Positions 1-9,083 of a DNA stretch of 64,000 bases are shown in pieces (within the stretch, counting starts at the first letter, position 1; the number at the start of each line of letters is the position of its first letter). The stretch covers positions 1 to 64,000 of the forward strand of contig JAFRMA010000011.1 of NCBI GenBank assembly GCA_017430925.1, written 5' to 3'. A program made the translations under genes and the position numbers. The notes beneath the pieces were generated by a model. That model searched no databases. It worked only from the letters and a program-made list of their open reading frames with translations, and was not told the DNA's origin. The stretch is from Solobacterium sp. Its GTDB lineage: Bacteria; Bacillota_I; Bacilli_A; Erysipelotrichales; Erysipelotrichaceae.

Positions 1-455
1 GCAATGATTACACCGCCGGTTTCGGAGAATTGTGCCGGGTCTATCGCTTCGCCGGCATCACAGGTAATCCCATGGTCCGGGTCACCCTCAAGCCAGACTT
101 TCCATCCGTCTCCCGTATATCCTTCCCTGACAGGATAATCCCCAAACAGGGTAAATACCGCTTCCGGAGCATTATTATCAATTGTTTCTTCCAGAATACG
201 TTCATCCGGATAGTAAATATCTTCCCCGAGTTCGTATCTCAGTGTCCAACTGAGAATTTCTTCATTCAGGGTTGGTTCAGGCTCTTCTTCCTCTTCTGGT
301 GTTTCCGTGGTCTCCGGTTCTGCCGTTATCTCTTCAACGTTCTGGATTTCTTCTCCGGGGATTTCCTCATCTTCGGCAAATACCGGCAGGATCCTTCCCG
401 CAATACTCCCCGCAAGCATCATCATGGTCAATATCAGTGTGATCAGTTTTTTCAT
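1..455 (-). CDS. Secreted or cell-surface protein, N-terminal part (runs off the window)
   Basis: The reading frame starts with ATG at 455 behind GGGAGGAGAATAC and stays open to the left edge, giving about 151 residues. It begins MKKLITLILTMMMLAGSIAG, a typical Sec signal peptide with likely cleavage after VFA near residue 27. A strongly acidic, Pro/Thr/Glu-rich linker follows (about residues 28-63), then a domain containing EEILSWTLRYELGEDIYYP and later GDYPVREGYTGDGWKVW. The layout suggests an exported modular surface or substrate-binding protein of a Gram-positive bacterium. The function cannot be named because the C-terminal part is outside the window. A TATAAT box lies at 507-502 on the minus strand upstream. 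Confidence 0.75.
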   Translation of the reverse strand, partial: MKKLITLILTMMMLAGSIAGRILPVFAEDEEIPGEEIQNVEEITAEPETTETPEEEEEPEPTLNEEILSWTLRYELGEDIYYPDERILEETIDNNAPEAVFTLFGDYPVREGYTGDGWKVWLEGDPDHGITCDAGEAIDPAQFSETGGVII

Positions 456-501
456 GTATTCTCCTCCCTGTTGACCATGTTGATCCTGTGGTATTACAAA
501 G

Positions 502-530
502 ATTATATAACCGAAATACTGCTGTGGTGA
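502..530 (-). promoter_or_regulatory. Probable promoter of the secreted-protein gene
   Basis: On the minus strand a perfect TATAAT box sits at 507-502 and a weaker TTCACC -35-like hexamer lies 18 bases upstream. The start codon is at 455, leaving a leader of about 40 bases that ends in a strong ribosome-binding site. This is a pattern match only. Confidence 0.4.
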
Positions 531-552
531 ATACGCGTATCTTCTGCCTTGA

Positions 553-594
553 AAAAAACAACCATGTGATCCGAAGATACACATGGCTGTTCTG
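553..594 (-). terminator. Rho-independent terminator of the aldo/keto reductase gene
   Basis: On the minus strand the arms AACAGCCATGTG and CACATGGTTGTT enclose a short loop containing CTTCGG and are followed by a run of seven T. One G-T wobble is present in the stem. It lies just past the stop at 616. Confidence 0.85.
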
Positions 595-615
595 TTCACT
601 GATTTTTAATCCTGG

Positions 616-1722
616 TTACTTGTCAAGATACGCGGAACATTCCTTCAGTTTCTCTATGATCTGGATATGCTGGGGGCATGCGCCTTCACACTGTCCGCAG
701 CCGATACAAGCAGAAGCTTTATTCGTACTGTTGGAATCCAGCAGACCTCTGTAATACAGATGTGGACGGTTATGTTCTCCAAACGTCAGATACATGTTAT
801 ATGCCTTGAAGATCTCCGGGATATTGATACCCATCGGGCATCCCTTGGTACAGTATCTGCAGGCTGTACACGGAATGTTGGGAACGGAAAGGATCTTCTC
901 GGTTACTTCCACAATCGCTGCTCTCTCTTCTTCGCTTAAAGGCTTGAATTCATTGAATATCCTGGTGTTCTCTGTCATCTGCTCCATGGCGTTCATTCCG
1001 GACAGGATCACCTTGACTCCGGGCAGACTGCCGACAAAGCGCAAAGCCATGGATGCCGGTGTATTCTCCGGATCGATATCGCTGTAGATCTTTGCGTATT
1101 CCGGACGGATATTGGCCAGGTAACCACCCTTGACCGGCTCCATGACCACGACATCTTTTCCGTGTCTTTCACATACCCGGTAGTTCTCTCCGGACCAGAT
1201 TACTTCACTCTCCCAGTCCACGTAATTGATCTGTAACTGTACGAAATCCACCTCCGGGTGTTCTGTCAGTAATTCTTCCAGAAGATCCGGTGCTCCGTGA
1301 TAAGAGAAGCCCGGGTTACGGATCTTCCCTTCTTCTTTCATCTTCCTGCAGAATTCCCAGCAGTTGTACTGATCATAGAAGCCTACACGGGATGGCTGCA
1401 GAGAATGCAGAAGATAATAATCAAAGTAGCCTGCGCCGGTACGCTCCAGAGAGGTCTGGAACATCTTCTCCGGTCCGAAATCTTCTCTTAACATCCATCC
1501 GGCCATCTTGGATGCGATAGTATAACTGTCTCTGGGGTAACGTTTGACCACAAACTCCTTGAACGCTTCTTCGGATCCTGCGTAGGCATACGCTGTATCA
1601 AAGTAGGTATACCCGTTCGCCAGGAATGTATCTGCCAGTGCCTTACACTGCTCAATATCGATCTGACCATCTGTACGAGGCAGGCGCATCAGACCAAATC
1701 CCAGTTTTTTCCGTACTTCCAT
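616..1722 (-). CDS. Aldo/keto reductase with C-terminal [4Fe-4S] domain
   Basis: The 368-residue product has an aldo/keto reductase barrel followed by a ferredoxin-like module. Visible parts of the catalytic tetrad are Asp and Tyr in FDTAYAY, Lys in ASKMAG and His in LLHSLQ. The C-terminal third holds two cysteine clusters, CTACRYCTKGC and CIGCGQCEGAC, of the kind that binds two [4Fe-4S] clusters. Such proteins are NAD(P)H-dependent reductases of unknown substrate, common in anaerobic Firmicutes. I chose ATG 1722 over an upstream in-frame ATG at 1755 because AGGAGGTAGTT precedes it directly. It follows addA by 75 bases on the same strand and is closed by the terminator at 553-594. Confidence 0.88.
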   Translation of the reverse strand: MEVRKKLGFGLMRLPRTDGQIDIEQCKALADTFLANGYTYFDTAYAYAGSEEAFKEFVVKRYPRDSYTIASKMAGWMLREDFGPEKMFQTSLERTGAGYFDYYLLHSLQPSRVGFYDQYNCWEFCRKMKEEGKIRNPGFSYHGAPDLLEELLTEHPEVDFVQLQINYVDWESEVIWSGENYRVCERHGKDVVVMEPVKGGYLANIRPEYAKIYSDIDPENTPASMALRFVGSLPGVKVILSGMNAMEQMTENTRIFNEFKPLSEEERAAIVEVTEKILSVPNIPCTACRYCTKGCPMGINIPEIFKAYNMYLTFGEHNRPHLYYRGLLDSNSTNKASACIGCGQCEGACPQHIQIIEKLKECSAYLDK

Positions 1723-1797
1723 AACTACCTCCTGATTAAATTTTATCATAGACAACAGAAGCTTCCGTACTCCTGTTCTTCATAGTATACGCACAAC

Positions 1798-4700
1798 TCA
1801 GATGTCGATATGATAGGTCAGGGCATCCGCATCTTCCCCGGTAATCATTTTGAATGCCTTGGTATACGCGGACATCTGCGCCAGATATCTCCGGTCCAGA
1901 TCACTGCCGTCCGCATTTGTCTTGTAGTCCAGGATATGCCACCTTCCTTCCGTACAGTAGATCACATCCATGACACCGTTCCAGAGAACAGTCCCTTTCC
2001 GTGTCACATCGGTATAGCTGAACGGCACCTCACAGTAGACTTCTTCTGCCTGTAACAGAATGTTAAGCATGTCCTGAGGCAGACCGTTATCCTGCAGATA
2101 TCCTCCCGTACGCATCTTCTGCGCCACACTTCGCAGAGCACCGGCTAGTTCTTCCTCATACGGTCTGGATTCTTCTGTCAGGTATTCTCCCAGGATCTCC
2201 CTGACTGCGGTTTCGGTATGGATCCGGTTTCCGGTGATCACCAGCATTTCCATCAGCTTATGTGTCATTGACCCAAGCAACGCCGGGAAGAAATGTACAC
2301 CGGATAGTTCTTCTGTATCCTCAGACACGATGATCTCCTGAGTATCTTTCATCTTGGAAGAGATGGTCTGACGGCTGGGGTTGGCGACAGAATACGTGGC
2401 TCTTTCCGCATGGTGGTTGTTCAAGGTACTGTCTTTCTCTGCCGTTTCATAGAGTTCTGCGGCATCTTCTGTTTCCGGGATCTCCTGTTCACGGACATCT
2501 TCCCTGGTTATGTAGTGGAAGAAATCCGGAAGTCCGTATTCCTTCATGATCGGATTCCACACAGAATCATGCCTATCTTTCGCCCCGATACTGTCACAGA
2601 GGATCAGGGTGTTCCGGGCTCTTGTGGCAGCTACGTAGATCAGTCTCTGTACTTCTGCTTTGGAGGCTTCTTTTTCTTCCTCTTTTTGTTCATCGTATAA
2701 CTTGGTTTCAAAGTAACTTCCGTTCGCGTTTTTTCTCGGCAGGGAGAACAGGTATCCTTCGGTTCTTTCCCCGTGGACGATGCGTATCTCATTCGATTTG
2801 TTAAACGCGGGTGAAGCCGCAAGAATGACTACCGGCGCTTCCAGGCCCTTGACTTTGTGCAGATTTGCCATGTGTACGGCATCCAACGCATCATTCAGGC
2901 TCAGACATCTCTCTTTGTCTGACATATCTGCCAGCAGGCCGGCAATATACGCACTGCCGTTTTTCAGGGAAACCACTTCCCCGGAACGCTCCGCATCACG
3001 CAGTAATTCCAGAGTATAGTAGATCACTTCCAGATTGTCTGCCTCCACAGTCTCATAGATCCGGTATTCTTCCATGATCCGGGTAAACAAGGCGGCAGGA
3101 GATAGTTTCTGCGCTTTCTGGCAGAGATCTCTTAACGCCGCAATCTTCTCAGCGACGTGTATTGTCGTACTGTCCTGACATACCTCCGGGTTGAACTCTG
3201 CCCGCAGAGATACGATTCCGCCGTTATCCTTGTACCGCATGATCTCTTCCTTGGAGAGACCGACCAGTTTCCCTGTCAGAGCTCCGTACAACGCAATCTC
3301 ATCGTCTGCGTCTGCGGCAGCCGCATAGATCCTGTAAGTTTCCTGCAAGGCTTCATTGGCACCGAATAGTACCTTTCCTTCCACCTTGACCGGAATTCCC
3401 CGGGCATCCAGATGGTCCATGATCGGTCCAAGTTTATTCTTTCCGTAGGTGATGACCATGATGTCACTGTAGCGGATCTTCCGGGGTACTTTATCTTCTT
3501 TTGTGGTGATCGTGTACTTCTCGTTATCCACCAGCGTATCGATGATCCGGCCGATCTGTAAGGGGTCTGTTTCACCGGAGTGTTCCTCTGCGGCTTTTCC
3601 TGTATAAGCTGTATATGTATAGATTCCCGGGAAATCCTCAGTTGTTTTGTCTGTCAGCGGTATCTCTTCGTACCTACTCTGATTTATCGTCTGTTCCGGC
3701 AGTAAGTCTGTAAATACCCGGTTAAAGTACCGGCATACTTCTCTGGTGGAACGGAAGTTCCTGGACAGGCTTAGGATCTCTCCTCCGCATTTCTCAAACA
3801 ATTCTTTGACCCGCAGGAATGACGCAACATCTGCACTGCGGAAGCGGTAGATGGACTGCTTGGGATCACCGACAATGAATAATGATCCCTGTCTTGGCAC
3901 ACAGTCATACCACTGCGGCACCGGATGTTCACTGGACAGATAGAAGAAGATCTCTGCCTGCATGGGATTGGTATCCTGAAATTCATCAATCAGGAAATAA
4001 CTATGTCTGTCATAGATATACCGGATCAGTTTTCCTTCGGCATCCGCGTCATCTCTTAACATATTCCGCAGATAGTACAGACAGTCAAAGAAAGTCATAT
4101 ACCCTTTATCACGCATGGCTTTCTCCAGTACCGGCACACACTCCTGCAGGAAGGTCATCGATACACCGTAACGCAGATCGATCAGCCGGGTATACACGCC
4201 CTTTTCACCGCAGACATTGCATTCCAGCCACTTTCCCTTACTACCTCCCGGCACAAACAATCCGCCCAACGAAGGTCCGTAATCATCCAGCGCGTCTTTC
4301 TTTACACGCAGATTGCCGCACTGTTTCAGGGCATACAACGTACCGGAGATGTTATAACTCCAGGTCTTACGCAAAGTCTTATAGATATTCTGGATGTTTT
4401 CCCAGGCTTCCCGGCTTTCCTTCTTTCCCTCTTCCTTCAGTTCAGGATGAGAGATCAGGCATTCCAGCGCATGGAGTACTTCCTGCCGGTCTTCCGCATA
4501 CTCTCTGTCTATATCGATATACTCTGTCCGCGGATAGTGAAAATACACATTCCGGTTACCCATGATCACGGTTTCCCCTTCAACGAACACATCTTCCGCA
4601 TTCCGGTGAAATGCCCGGAACATCCTGGACATATCCGCAAGATTCTCCCCGTATTCCCCGGAACAGATCTTTACGTACATCTGCTTGTAGAAGACTTCAG

Positions 4701-5151
4701 CTTCCTGGTCCGATACGATTGCGGCATCCGAAGGAATATGTGCCTCTGAAGGGTGTTCGGACAGCACCATACTGCAGAAAGAATCAATCGTACCCATGAA
4801 GCACAAGTCGATATCCTGCAGAGCCTGCGCGCAAAGACGTCTTGTCTGCGGAGTTGGTTCAGGTAACTGCCCGGCATGCCCGGTATCGACCCACTCATAG
4901 TCCGGATTACTGCGTTCAATCAGGAGTTTCTGGAATCTCTCGTAGAATTCCGCCGCGGCTGCCTTGGTAAACGTAATTGCGCAGATCTTGCGGATGTCTA
5001 TCCCTTCTTCCACCATCGCAACCATACGGCTGACCAGCATGGTAGTCTTTCCGGAACCGGCTCCGGCTTCCACGAAGAAGTTCTTATGAATCTCAGAAAC
5101 GATGAGATTTCTGGAAATCGTATCATGATCTGTTCCGTAACTTTTACTCAT
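1798..5151 (-). CDS. addA: ATP-dependent helicase/nuclease subunit A (AddA)
   Basis: This 1117-residue protein is a UvrD/RecB-type superfamily 1 helicase fused to a C-terminal nuclease. Walker A (AGAGSGKTT) is at about residues 29-37, the DExx-box appears as DEFQDTNP, the GDPKQSIYRFR motif follows, and the VAATRAR helicase motif is near residue 830. The end contains DYKT, the PD-(D/E)XK nuclease core. AddA works with AddB to resect double-strand breaks up to Chi sites for RecA-dependent repair. The start overlaps the end of addB by 8 bases, so the two are translationally coupled. Length is slightly below the usual 1200 residues. Confidence 0.93.
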   Translation of the reverse strand: MSKSYGTDHDTISRNLIVSEIHKNFFVEAGAGSGKTTMLVSRMVAMVEEGIDIRKICAITFTKAAAAEFYERFQKLLIERSNPDYEWVDTGHAGQLPEPTPQTRRLCAQALQDIDLCFMGTIDSFCSMVLSEHPSEAHIPSDAAIVSDQEAEVFYKQMYVKICSGEYGENLADMSRMFRAFHRNAEDVFVEGETVIMGNRNVYFHYPRTEYIDIDREYAEDRQEVLHALECLISHPELKEEGKKESREAWENIQNIYKTLRKTWSYNISGTLYALKQCGNLRVKKDALDDYGPSLGGLFVPGGSKGKWLECNVCGEKGVYTRLIDLRYGVSMTFLQECVPVLEKAMRDKGYMTFFDCLYYLRNMLRDDADAEGKLIRYIYDRHSYFLIDEFQDTNPMQAEIFFYLSSEHPVPQWYDCVPRQGSLFIVGDPKQSIYRFRSADVASFLRVKELFEKCGGEILSLSRNFRSTREVCRYFNRVFTDLLPEQTINQSRYEEIPLTDKTTEDFPGIYTYTAYTGKAAEEHSGETDPLQIGRIIDTLVDNEKYTITTKEDKVPRKIRYSDIMVITYGKNKLGPIMDHLDARGIPVKVEGKVLFGANEALQETYRIYAAAADADDEIALYGALTGKLVGLSKEEIMRYKDNGGIVSLRAEFNPEVCQDSTTIHVAEKIAALRDLCQKAQKLSPAALFTRIMEEYRIYETVEADNLEVIYYTLELLRDAERSGEVVSLKNGSAYIAGLLADMSDKERCLSLNDALDAVHMANLHKVKGLEAPVVILAASPAFNKSNEIRIVHGERTEGYLFSLPRKNANGSYFETKLYDEQKEEEKEASKAEVQRLIYVAATRARNTLILCDSIGAKDRHDSVWNPIMKEYGLPDFFHYITREDVREQEIPETEDAAELYETAEKDSTLNNHHAERATYSVANPSRQTISSKMKDTQEIIVSEDTEELSGVHFFPALLGSMTHKLMEMLVITGNRIHTETAVREILGEYLTEESRPYEEELAGALRSVAQKMRTGGYLQDNGLPQDMLNILLQAEEVYCEVPFSYTDVTRKGTVLWNGVMDVIYCTEGRWHILDYKTNADGSDLDRRYLAQMSAYTKAFKMITGEDADALTYHIDI

Positions 5152-7762
5152 CGTTCATCACTCCTTCCGTTTCCTTCCCGCATACTTTGGCAAACTTACA
5201 ATACTTACACGGATCGTTGTCTTCCTCCGGCTGAGCCACAGGGAAATCTCCCGCAATCATATGATCACGGAATACCTGTAACATTCCCAGCAGCTGCCCC
5301 TTCATCTCGGTGTCATATTTGCAGGAAACGGTCTCTCCGTTACGGATATACCGGAATTCTCCGCCGGATACGTTAAATCCTTTCTTTTCCATCAGATACG
5401 CATAGATTACGATCTGTAAACATGTGCTGATATCATCCTGCACATGAACGACCTGTCTTCCGGTCTTGAAGTCCACGATCAGGACGCTGCCGTCTTCCAG
5501 CTTTTCCACCCGGTCGGGATACCCATGGATCTTTACCCCGCTCTCATGTGTACAGTGAATATCTTCCTCATCCAGGACGACGATCCGATGAGGATCCATC
5601 TCATACGCTGTACGCATCATTTCCAGGAATTCTTCACGTACTGCCGGAACACTATCTTTGATCAGCGGCGGATTCTCCGCAATATAACGGTCAAAGTATT
5701 CTGCCGAAAGCTCCCGGAATTCTTCCGGACTCATCCAGGTACTGCCGAGATTCTCCATCAAGGTATGTGCCAGAGTTCCTGACGCTGCCGCGCTGATCAC
5801 TTCAAACGGCTTGTCATCGTCCGGCTCCGGAATTCCCAGGATATACCTGAGCATAAATCTTCTCGGACAGTCAAAGAACGTACCCAGCGCTGTAGGCGAA
5901 TACGCTTTGTCCAGATTCCATCCGGTCTCTGTTTCCGCTGCCGGTAACGAGGGTTTTGGCATGATGATCTTTCCCTGGTTATAGGCTTTACCGATATTTC
6001 TGGTCACGGAAATGGATGGTTCAAAGTAATCCACCTTCTTGATCTGTTCCTCCAACTCCTTAGCCGTAGTATTTACACCGTGTTCTTCACGGAATAACTC
6101 ATAGATCAGGGAAGAGGGATTATCCTTCTTCAGTTCCGATACATTTAATCCCGAATAGGACAGATATATGTTTGTCTCAAGTGAAGACGCCAGACGCACC
6201 AGAGAATACAGACGCTCTTTCTTTCTCGCGATCCTGCCTTCGGAAGTCATCTCCATAGCCTTCTCTCCGAATAACTTCAGATCTTCGTCCAGCAGGAGAT
6301 AATCTTCTTTGGGTGAACCGGGATACTTGGACGCGGATAAACCTGCGATATACAGATTCTTACGCATACATGCCGGAGCCCCGTTGATTCCTGTCACAAA
6401 GATCTTCCCTTCCTCACTCTGCGCCGCCGAGACACTCAGTTTCAATACATCGCGCAGGATATCCTCCTTATCCTGTTCCACACCGGAATTGCGGATCACT
6501 TTCAGTTCTTCGTAGATCGCTTTCACGGCCGCGGTATCCATGGTCATCAGTAATCTCCCGGCATTCGTCCCGGTATCTTTGCGTATACGCGCAAATTTCA
6601 TGACGAATTCTTCCGGCGGTAATGCCAGTTCTTCTGCCATCACTTTCAGGGCAGGGATACAGCGTTTCTTTTTCTTCAGGTCTGCGGCGTCTTTGAGGTC
6701 TGTCTGTTCCGCAATTTCTTCCTCTTCCGCAAGTGCCCGGATATAGTCATTTAAGCGTTTCTCGTTGGTTTCCCGGTCATCGGTAAAACGGATACTGCCA
6801 AGGATATCCCGAAATACTCTCTGGCTGAAATACGGTACTTCCGGGAATAATGCGTAGAGCTTTTCCTGGTCAAATACCGGACTGTCCAGCATCTCTTCCA
6901 CAGACGCTGCGCTGAAGAAGCCCTGCGTCATCCACTGATAGTAGAGAACAACCAGTTTAGCCGGATTGGAGTTGATGATGGGTATACCGCAGCCGATCGT
7001 CACCGGCAGATCATATAACAAAGCATAATCAAAGAATAACTGTCCGTACGTTGTATTATCCGCAACCGCAACCGTGCATTGGTCCAGCTGTTTGTTTGTG
7101 TAGATCTCAGACAGGATCGTTTCGACTTCGTTCGCCGCTCCGTAACAGTTACGAATATTACTTAGTTTTACCGGTTTCTTCTCTTTACCGTACAGAGATA
7201 ACAGGTTGGTATAGGTTACCTTTCCCTCGGATAGATGATCCAGAAGAGCCTGTTCCAGGGGATTCAGAGGGTATTCTTCCAGAACGATGAACTCGGCATC
7301 GATTGGTTGGGCCTGAGCGATTGCCTGACGGATCACCGCGATCCGGTCTGTCTGGTGACTCTCCGCGATCAACGTTCTGTATTTGCGGTATACGGAGAGA
7401 ATCGCCTGGTTCTTCTCCTGAAAGATCCCCTGGCTCAGGATCCGGGTAATCTCAGACTCTTCGTCCGGTGTTGTGACAAGACTGCGCATATTGCGTATCG
7501 CATTGGCCAGACTGCGGATATCCGGGTACGTGGGACGACCAAAGTATGTTTCTCCCTTGATTGCCTTGGCCACGATTGCGCACTCCTCACGGCTGTTGAT
7601 AAACTCTCCGCTGACCGGAATACCTGACCGCATGAGAGCCAGACGCGCCAGTTCCGCCGCCCCGCAAACCCTCACATTAAAACAGGGAACTCCCTGCAAA
7701 GCCAGGTTCCGGACTAGTTCTGTGCCGTTGATTCCCGGCGCTAAGATCATACGTTCTTTCAT
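5144..7762 (-). CDS. addB: ATP-dependent nuclease subunit B (AddB/RexB type)
   Basis: The 872-residue protein is the partner of AddA. The C-terminal nuclease region carries VDFKTG (the DxK core), followed by QIVIYAYLMEKKG. A cysteine set (FDCPRR near residue 630 and CKYCKFAKVC at the end) fits the [4Fe-4S] staple described for AddB. The N terminus reads APGINGTELVRN and lacks the Lys of a Walker A motif, so the helicase-like domain is probably catalytically silent; it is also shorter than the classical 1150 residues. ATG 7762 follows CCGGGAGAACGAT. The stop overlaps the addA start. Confidence 0.88.
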   Translation of the reverse strand: MKERMILAPGINGTELVRNLALQGVPCFNVRVCGAAELARLALMRSGIPVSGEFINSREECAIVAKAIKGETYFGRPTYPDIRSLANAIRNMRSLVTTPDEESEITRILSQGIFQEKNQAILSVYRKYRTLIAESHQTDRIAVIRQAIAQAQPIDAEFIVLEEYPLNPLEQALLDHLSEGKVTYTNLLSLYGKEKKPVKLSNIRNCYGAANEVETILSEIYTNKQLDQCTVAVADNTTYGQLFFDYALLYDLPVTIGCGIPIINSNPAKLVVLYYQWMTQGFFSAASVEEMLDSPVFDQEKLYALFPEVPYFSQRVFRDILGSIRFTDDRETNEKRLNDYIRALAEEEEIAEQTDLKDAADLKKKKRCIPALKVMAEELALPPEEFVMKFARIRKDTGTNAGRLLMTMDTAAVKAIYEELKVIRNSGVEQDKEDILRDVLKLSVSAAQSEEGKIFVTGINGAPACMRKNLYIAGLSASKYPGSPKEDYLLLDEDLKLFGEKAMEMTSEGRIARKKERLYSLVRLASSLETNIYLSYSGLNVSELKKDNPSSLIYELFREEHGVNTTAKELEEQIKKVDYFEPSISVTRNIGKAYNQGKIIMPKPSLPAAETETGWNLDKAYSPTALGTFFDCPRRFMLRYILGIPEPDDDKPFEVISAAASGTLAHTLMENLGSTWMSPEEFRELSAEYFDRYIAENPPLIKDSVPAVREEFLEMMRTAYEMDPHRIVVLDEEDIHCTHESGVKIHGYPDRVEKLEDGSVLIVDFKTGRQVVHVQDDISTCLQIVIYAYLMEKKGFNVSGGEFRYIRNGETVSCKYDTEMKGQLLGMLQVFRDHMIAGDFPVAQPEEDNDPCKYCKFAKVCGKETEGVMNDE

Positions 7763-7785
7763 ATCGTTCTCCCGGTGGATGTGCT

Positions 7786-8745
7786 CTATTTGTACAAATG
7801 TTTACTAACAAACGCGAAGAATGTGTTCCAGTACAGTTCAGGATTCTTGGAGGAGCAGCGGGCATGGATGGCATCCGGTACGACCAGCATCTCCTTTTCC
7901 CCGGCCGTGGCGTTATAGTTCTTCAGTAACATCTCAAACGGCACAAAGGTATCCTCGGTACCATGGATGAACAATACCGGTCTGGTGTTCCTCTTCAGGG
8001 CTTTTACACAGTCTACGTCAAAGTAGGAGAAGCCCAGTTTCATGCGTGTGACCAGATCTGCCGCAAACAGCACAAATACCGGACAGTGCACCGTCGTACG
8101 GCACTGATAGACATATTCATCCCAGAGACTGGAATACCCGCAGTCTTCCACCGCGCAGATCACATTCTCAGGGAGTTGTTCACCCAGCGTCAACATCACC
8201 GTGGAAGCACCCATGGATACACCATAGAGCACGATTCTGGCCTTGGGGTCAATACTGTTGATATACCGGATCCAGCGTACGACATCGTCTTTCTCATACC
8301 ATCCCATGGAGGTAAAACGACCCTGGGACTGCCCATGACCTCTGGGTTCAATCGCCAGCACGTTATACCCCTTACTGTACAACATATGTACGATCGGACC
8401 GGTAACGGTCAGATTTGAGGTATACCCGTAGTGAAAGATGATGTAATTATGCGACTTATTCCGGTAAAGACGGCTGTGTAACAGAAGATTCTCTTCCTTG
8501 ACATAGACATCGGTATAGTTATTGCGGTCATCGGACCACTTTCCGGGATCCTGACAACGTATACCCGGAGTATACTCCGGAAGTTCTTCTACTCTGGTAT
8601 TCTTTTTTAACGTTTTATTTCCTTTTTTCTTTAAACGGTCTGTATTCAGCGCGGAATGAAGAAAAGTATCACCCAGCGCAAAGAAGGTAGTCACGGAGGC
8701 GGTCACGGCGCCAGCGGTAAACGCGGTAATTAGTTTCTTATTCAT
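7786..8745 (-). CDS. Alpha/beta hydrolase, membrane-anchored or exported
   Basis: The 319-residue protein starts with a hydrophobic stretch (about residues 7-28) that could be an uncleaved anchor or signal peptide. The nucleophile elbow is GVSMGAS, the acid is in HGTEDTFVP and the histidine in AIHARC, so a full Ser-Asp-His triad can be traced. The lid-less BAAT/dienelactone-type fold with IIFHYGYTSN oxyanion region is common in Firmicutes proteins of the YqkD type, whose substrates are unknown. It lies 23 bases upstream of addB and may be co-transcribed with it. Its start overlaps the stop of a NADAR gene remnant by 8 bases. Confidence 0.82.
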   Translation of the reverse strand: MNKKLITAFTAGAVTASVTTFFALGDTFLHSALNTDRLKKKGNKTLKKNTRVEELPEYTPGIRCQDPGKWSDDRNNYTDVYVKEENLLLHSRLYRNKSHNYIIFHYGYTSNLTVTGPIVHMLYSKGYNVLAIEPRGHGQSQGRFTSMGWYEKDDVVRWIRYINSIDPKARIVLYGVSMGASTVMLTLGEQLPENVICAVEDCGYSSLWDEYVYQCRTTVHCPVFVLFAADLVTRMKLGFSYFDVDCVKALKRNTRPVLFIHGTEDTFVPFEMLLKNYNATAGEKEMLVVPDAIHARCSSKNPELYWNTFFAFVSKHLYK

Positions 8746-8971
8746 ACGTATGCCTGTACTTTCTACTTCTATTATGTATTGTTTGACCCCGGATCATCAA
8801 GATGTCTTCCTGCCGGAGTTCAGATCGTATCTTCATCAGTATTATTCCCAGATGATTCTGACCGGTTCCTGTACGGATATCCACGCCCCAGCAGCGATCG
8901 TTCCAGGTGTTGCCTTCGACCAATTGTGCGTCACCGGTAGATAACAGTTCACTGCTTGCGGTAATTATGTT
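8738..8971 (-). pseudogene. Remnant of a NADAR-family gene (C-terminal part only)
   Basis: Reading this strand gives about 77 codons, beginning NIITASSELLSTGDAQLVEG and continuing NTWNDRCWGVDIRTG then GQNHLGIILMKIRSEL. This is the recognisable C-terminal signature of NADAR (DUF1768) proteins: LL-TGDA-LVEGNTW, WGV, GxGxNxLGxxLMxxR. The N-terminal half of the family is missing, in-frame stops at 8972-8974 and near 8987 lie just upstream, and there is no convincing ATG with a ribosome-binding site; TTG 8923 is the only plausible start. The stop overlaps the start of the hydrolase at 8745. Intact NADAR proteins are N-glycosidases that act on riboflavin intermediates or on ADP-ribosylated guanine. 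Confidence 0.6.
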
Positions 8972-9037
8972 TTACTGGATAACAAACTATAAAACTTTCG
9001 CTCTGATTATCTTCTATTCTTCCGTTATTTTAATATG

Positions 9038-9066
9038 TAAAAGGGCAGGAAATATCCCTGCCCTTT
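9038..9066 (-). terminator. Terminator of the citrate operon
   Basis: A perfect 10-base stem, AAAGGGCAGG paired with CCTGCCCTTT, with a 7-base loop lies 18 bases past the esterase stop. On the minus strand it runs into TTTTACATATT. The rest of the 8746-9083 gap holds only the NADAR remnant. Confidence 0.85.
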
Positions 9067-9083
9067 GAAATCCGCAGATAAAA

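Noticed and set aside
1745-1780. Weak hairpin (AACAGGAG with CTTCTGTT) between addA and the reductase gene
   Set aside because: The stem has a mismatch and no T-run, so it does not qualify as a terminator.
3882-4565. 227-codon plus-strand frame inside addA
   Set aside because: It lies opposite the helicase motifs of addA and has no sensible composition, start signal or family.
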